A stretch of DNA of 64,000 bases from NCBI RefSeq assembly GCF_040493455.1, contig NZ_JANFDA010000004.1:324188-388187 (forward strand), given 5' to 3'. Below are positions 61,601 through 64,000 of this stretch, piece by piece. A program made the position numbers and the translations under genes. Numbering within the stretch: the first letter of the stretch is position 1; every line of letters starts with the position of its first letter. This DNA is from Microcosmobacter sp040493455. GTDB lineage: Bacteria > Bacteroidota > Bacteroidia > Flavobacteriales > Flavobacteriaceae. The notes below the pieces were generated by a model, which saw nothing but the letters and a program-made list of their open reading frames with translations, had not been told where the DNA came from and did not search any database.

Positions 61601-64000
61601 CAGGTGAAGTTGATGGAATTAATTATACTGTTGCGTGTGCTACTTGTATCAATCCTCAAGCAACTTATGTTGTTGTAGACGATTGTGCTAATGGAAATCA
61701 ATTCCTTATTGATGTTAACATAGCCTCTTTAGGAGATGCAACGTCATTAACAATCACTGACAACCAAGGTTCGGCTCCTGTACAAGTAACCACAACAGGA
61801 ACTACACAATTTGGTCCTTATGGTTTTGGAATTGATGTAATCATTACTGTTTCCAATGACCAAGATGTGAATTGTGTTATTAATAGTCAAGCTATACAAT
61901 TATTAGCATGTCCACCAGAAAATGATAACTGTCCAGATGCTATTGTTGCAGGTGTTAATGCCGATAGCTCTTGTGATATTGTAACGCAAGGAACTCTTAT
62001 TGAAGCGACAGATTCGGGCGTTCCTTCAGGAAGCTGTCCAGGAAATCCAAATGATGATGTTTGGTTCCAGTTTACTGCTTTAAGTGAAGTACAAATCATT
62101 GCGATAAATAATTTATCAGGTGGTTTCCCTAATATTGATCATGCTGTCTACGAAGGTGCTGATTGTAATAACCTTACTGAACTTTACTGTTCTGATGATG
62201 ATGCAAGTGTTACACCTCAATTAACTGTTGGTAATACGTATTTCATTAGAGTATTCTCAGGAGGTGCAGATCCTGTAACTAATGATTTTGAGCTTTGTAT
62301 TAGAGAAGCTCCAAGTAATATTGTTTGTGAGAATTCTGTTAACTTCTGTTCAGGAGAAGATGGATTAACATCAGCTAATATTATAGGTATTCCTGATACT
62401 GGTCAAATAGCTTGTTTATTTACAGCACCAAACCCAACTTGGAATATTATTCAGATTGGTCAAGGTGGATTAATTGAAATTCAAATAGATCAAACAGATG
62501 ATCAAGGAAATGGATTAGATGTTGACTTCGTGCTTTGGGGGCCTTTTGCTTCTTTAGAAGAAGGATGTGGTAATTTAGATACAGGTTGTCCAGACCCTAG
62601 TGATTGTCCTAATAACACTACCAATCCAAACTTCTACCCTTCAGGAAATATAGTAGACTGTAGTTATTCTGCAGCTCCTACTGAAAACTTAACTATTGAT
62701 AATGCTCAAGTTGGTGAGGTTTATATTCTATTAGTAACTAACTTTAACGGAAACCCAGGAAACATCACAATTACTCAAACTAATGGTGGAGGCCCTGGAG
62801 ACGGAGTTATTACTGCTGAAATTGAAGCTGAAATTGATAGTAATGAAGTTGCATTCGCTGACTTAGATAATGATCCATCAACTCCAGACGAAGCAATTCT
62901 ATGTGGATTTGATCAAGTAACTATTTTTGCTGATTCTCCATTTGCAGACACTTATATTTGGTATCAAGATGGTTTTGTTATGCCAGGAGAAACAGGTCCT
63001 ACTTTAACAATTACTGAATCTAACACATATCAAGTACAAGCTTTTGATGAAGACTGTATGGATGATGCTTTCTCTCAAATAGTATCAGTGAAACTTTATA
63101 GAGAACCTTCAGCCGAAGATATTCCAGATGTTGTCGTCTGTGATGGCCCAGAAGCTGATGGTGTTGAAGATTTTGATCTCAATGCTCAGATAGCAAGTAT
63201 TCTAGGTGGTCAAAGTGGCACTGATTTTACTGTAAGATTCTATGCTTCAGAAACTGATAGAGATAATGCGACTAACGCGCTCAACTCTCCATATTCAAGT
63301 TCTGGCGAAACTATATATGTAAGAGTAGATGATGTAGACGCTGCCAATGATGATTTCCTTGGTTGTCGTGCAATCACGCAATTCAACTTAGTAGTAAATA
63401 CGATTCCTGTTGCAAATGCACCAGGCGATTTAACTGCTTGTGATAATGATGATGGTACAGGTTCTTTCGATCTTACATTACAAGATGATAGTGTTAATAA
63501 CAGTCCAGATGTGACAATAACCTATCATACTAGTGAAGCAGATGCTAACAGTGGATCAGGGGTACTAAATAGTCCATACACAAGTTCTGGTGAAACTATT
63601 TATGTTAGAGTTGAAGACAATACCACTGGATGTTATAATACTACTTCTTTTGATATCATAGTAGATACCATTCCTTTAGCTACCTTTAATACTAACGAAG
63701 TAGATTACCAAGTATGTCCGCCACCAAGTGCTGCACCGATTGAAATATCTCTTATTCCTTCAAACTTTACTGAAAGTGAAGTTACTGTAGCTTGGTTTAG
63801 AGATGGCGTACCAGTTTCAGGTAGTGGCTTGACTCTAAGTACAAACGAAGCCGGAGACTATTCTGCTCTTGTTACATTCAATTCTGGATTACAATGTGAT
63901 AATGAATTCTTTGCAACGATCACACAACTAGAGTTTTGCGAGTTCCCAGAGGGTATTTCGCCAGGCGAGGTTGATGGTCTGAACGACCGTTTCGACCTGA
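58606..64000 (+). CDS. giant T9SS-secreted multidomain protein, 3' end outside the window
   Basis: The frame is open for 1798 codons from the ATG at 58606 to the window edge. A signal peptide (to about residue 19) is followed by a cleaved-adhesin/MAM-like module (20-180), a fibronectin type III-like module (184-278), and four CUB-like units of about 206 residues (283-1100) with GNNDDT, DDILIYDG and CCTTEWDF motifs. Next is a pre-peptidase-like domain (about 1102-1230) and an Ig-like region. Two modules with SGETIYVRVDD or SGETIYVRVED lie at about 1506-1690. The last residues, GISPGEVDGLNDRFDL, are the opening of a T9SS type B (gliding-associated) sorting domain. It is probably a surface adhesin; no enzymatic motif was seen. 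Confidence 0.92.
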   Translation, partial: MKKTTLSLLLILFTVVTYGQIAIIEDFENGIPGDWTSTFGDSPTQACTGSSARDNIYQFSNTGELVSPNLIGLSNATDLNISFDYKIVDWSAATDATAPGWGSFIVQYSTDGGGNWIDIETIDDNNHVTSNVCATLNYTVLAADLPTGSDFQLRFNATWTGGDYYLYFDNVSALQMADAPPACDSNLTNPADGSADNEINGNIAWSTATGIPTGYFLTVGTTSGGNDVLDNVDVGNVTSYALGQLQYETTYYATIAPYNDMGTTTDACTEQTFTTKMDPSQTVDCSGAPMNVTYCYGNNDDTFWLFTSSDGSPLRITFNAGGIESCCDDILIYDGVDNTGTLLYQGNNGGDLAGLQFDSVGTSLYMEIDADGSVSCQSGSGCCTTEWDFTVACATCVNPVATSSVREDCENGPQFFVDVELTDLGSATSITITDDQGSTPQTVNATGTYSFGPFANGTNVVTTVTNDDDGNCVINSSPLTQDQCVLNLVDCTQPPLQLNYCYGNNDDTSWLFRSTDGSPVRLTFNAGGIESCCDDILIYDGPDNTAPLLYQGNNGGDLAGLQFDSTGDEMFMEIDADGSVSCQSGSGCCTTEWDFTASCATCVNPVAASSVREDCENGPQFFVDVELTDLGSATSVTIADDQGSTPQTVSATGTYSFGPFANGTNVVTTVTNDDDGNCVVTSPVLTQDQCVLNLIDCTQPPVQFNYCYGNNDDTSWLFRSTDGSPVRITFNAGGIESCCDDILIYDGPDNTAPLLFQGNNGGDLAGLQFDSTGDEMFMEIDADGSVSCQSGSSCCTTEWDFTVACATCVNPVATYDVVSDCVNGPQFFLDVNLTDLGSATSITLSDDQGSTPQTVNATGTYTFGPFANTTDVVITVANDQDPNCTLTSNALTQPFCLDTVVDCNAGPISAFYCYGNNETNVFQYTSSDGSPLNLTIDSGIIEGAPFDFLVILDSDGVTELYNDEGNNGDIGGLTFQSTGDTIFFSVTSDGSVSCESGSPGEVDGINYTVACATCINPQATYVVVDDCANGNQFLIDVNIASLGDATSLTITDNQGSAPVQVTTTGTTQFGPYGFGIDVIITVSNDQDVNCVINSQAIQLLACPPENDNCPDAIVAGVNADSSCDIVTQGTLIEATDSGVPSGSCPGNPNDDVWFQFTALSEVQIIAINNLSGGFPNIDHAVYEGADCNNLTELYCSDDDASVTPQLTVGNTYFIRVFSGGADPVTNDFELCIREAPSNIVCENSVNFCSGEDGLTSANIIGIPDTGQIACLFTAPNPTWNIIQIGQGGLIEIQIDQTDDQGNGLDVDFVLWGPFASLEEGCGNLDTGCPDPSDCPNNTTNPNFYPSGNIVDCSYSAAPTENLTIDNAQVGEVYILLVTNFNGNPGNITITQTNGGGPGDGVITAEIEAEIDSNEVAFADLDNDPSTPDEAILCGFDQVTIFADSPFADTYIWYQDGFVMPGETGPTLTITESNTYQVQAFDEDCMDDAFSQIVSVKLYREPSAEDIPDVVVCDGPEADGVEDFDLNAQIASILGGQSGTDFTVRFYASETDRDNATNALNSPYSSSGETIYVRVDDVDAANDDFLGCRAITQFNLVVNTIPVANAPGDLTACDNDDGTGSFDLTLQDDSVNNSPDVTITYHTSEADANSGSGVLNSPYTSSGETIYVRVEDNTTGCYNTTSFDIIVDTIPLATFNTNEVDYQVCPPPSAAPIEISLIPSNFTESEVTVAWFRDGVPVSGSGLTLSTNEAGDYSALVTFNSGLQCDNEFFATITQLEFCEFPEGISPGEVDGLNDRFDL
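59452..61905 (+). repeat. four tandem CUB-like units with 618-bp period
   Basis: Equivalent V/I-D-C starts lie at 59452, 60070, 60688 and 61306, exactly 618 bases (206 codons) apart each time. Units 1-3 are highly similar even at the DNA level, whereas unit 4 is diverged and about 200 codons long. Confidence 0.92.

Noticed and set aside
59452..61905. Regular repeats that could suggest a CRISPR array
   Set aside because: The period is 618 bases, in frame and coding for protein modules. There are no short repeats with unique spacers and no cas genes.

Overview
The window reads as a chromosomal segment from a marine-type member of the Flavobacteriaceae (Bacteroidota). The basis is visible in the sequence: low G+C DNA, dense genes, few Shine-Dalgarno sites, Bacteroidota-style -7 boxes (TAnnTTTG, often followed by C) and type IX secretion (T9SS) sorting domains. 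The gene repertoire also fits: a b558-type SdhCAB, a suf cluster, DUF3098 next to ftsX/uppP, threonine dehydrogenase of the SDR type, and a DUF5689 protein beside a TonB-dependent receptor. I saw no rRNA, tRNA, CRISPR array, prophage or complete insertion sequence. No stretch longer than about 300 bases lacks a gene.

Layout. 1-9.4 kb: the 3' part of waaA, a helical lipoprotein, the sdhCAB operon (reverse), then a reverse pair of a lipoprotein and a large Asp-box propeller protein. 9.4-16.8 kb: Xaa-Pro aminopeptidase, DUF2188 protein, BrnQ, a serine hydrolase, an alpha/beta hydrolase, thiL, and three small related zinc-ribbon proteins around thiL. 16.9-24.5 kb: one forward suf cluster (sufA-B-lipoprotein-C-D-S-META lipoprotein-unknown-E-T). 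24.6-34.4 kb: an AtoE-type carrier, aat, envelope and repair genes, and a reverse cell-envelope block ftsX - unknown - DUF3098 - RDD - uppP - truB. 34.5-43.8 kb: leuS with unusual insertions, palindromic REP-like repeats, ferredoxin / four-helix / ferredoxin reductase, nfu-mrp, and the trmB-lysE-ATL operon. 43.8-52.8 kb: a glycosyltransferase, a PhoR/PhoB-like two-component pair, a T9SS lamin-tail protein, an orphan LuxE-like protein and threonine dehydrogenase. 52.9-64 kb: a secreted endonuclease/exonuclease/phosphatase-family enzyme, a TonB-dependent receptor, a DUF5689 surface lipoprotein, and a giant repeat-bearing T9SS protein that runs off the window end.

How the genes work together. 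Iron-sulfur biology is a strong theme: SufABCDSET, Nfu, Mrp and a ferredoxin/reductase pair would build and use clusters such as those in SdhB and the ferredoxin. The envelope theme covers Kdo transfer, undecaprenyl phosphate recycling, FtsX and many lipoproteins. The right end looks like a surface and secretion region, where the TonB receptor, its lipoprotein neighbour and the secreted nuclease-like enzyme probably form one uptake or scavenging locus (inference).

The most notable oddities are three. First, leuS carries an A+T-rich in-frame insert of roughly 75 residues and REP-like hairpins inside its coding frame. Second, a four-helix-bundle gene lies between 9-bp inverted repeats. Third, the giant T9SS gene contains CUB-like modules with an exact 618-bp period. 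I found no convincing wholly new multi-gene system; the closest candidate is the nuclease / TonB receptor / DUF5689 locus.
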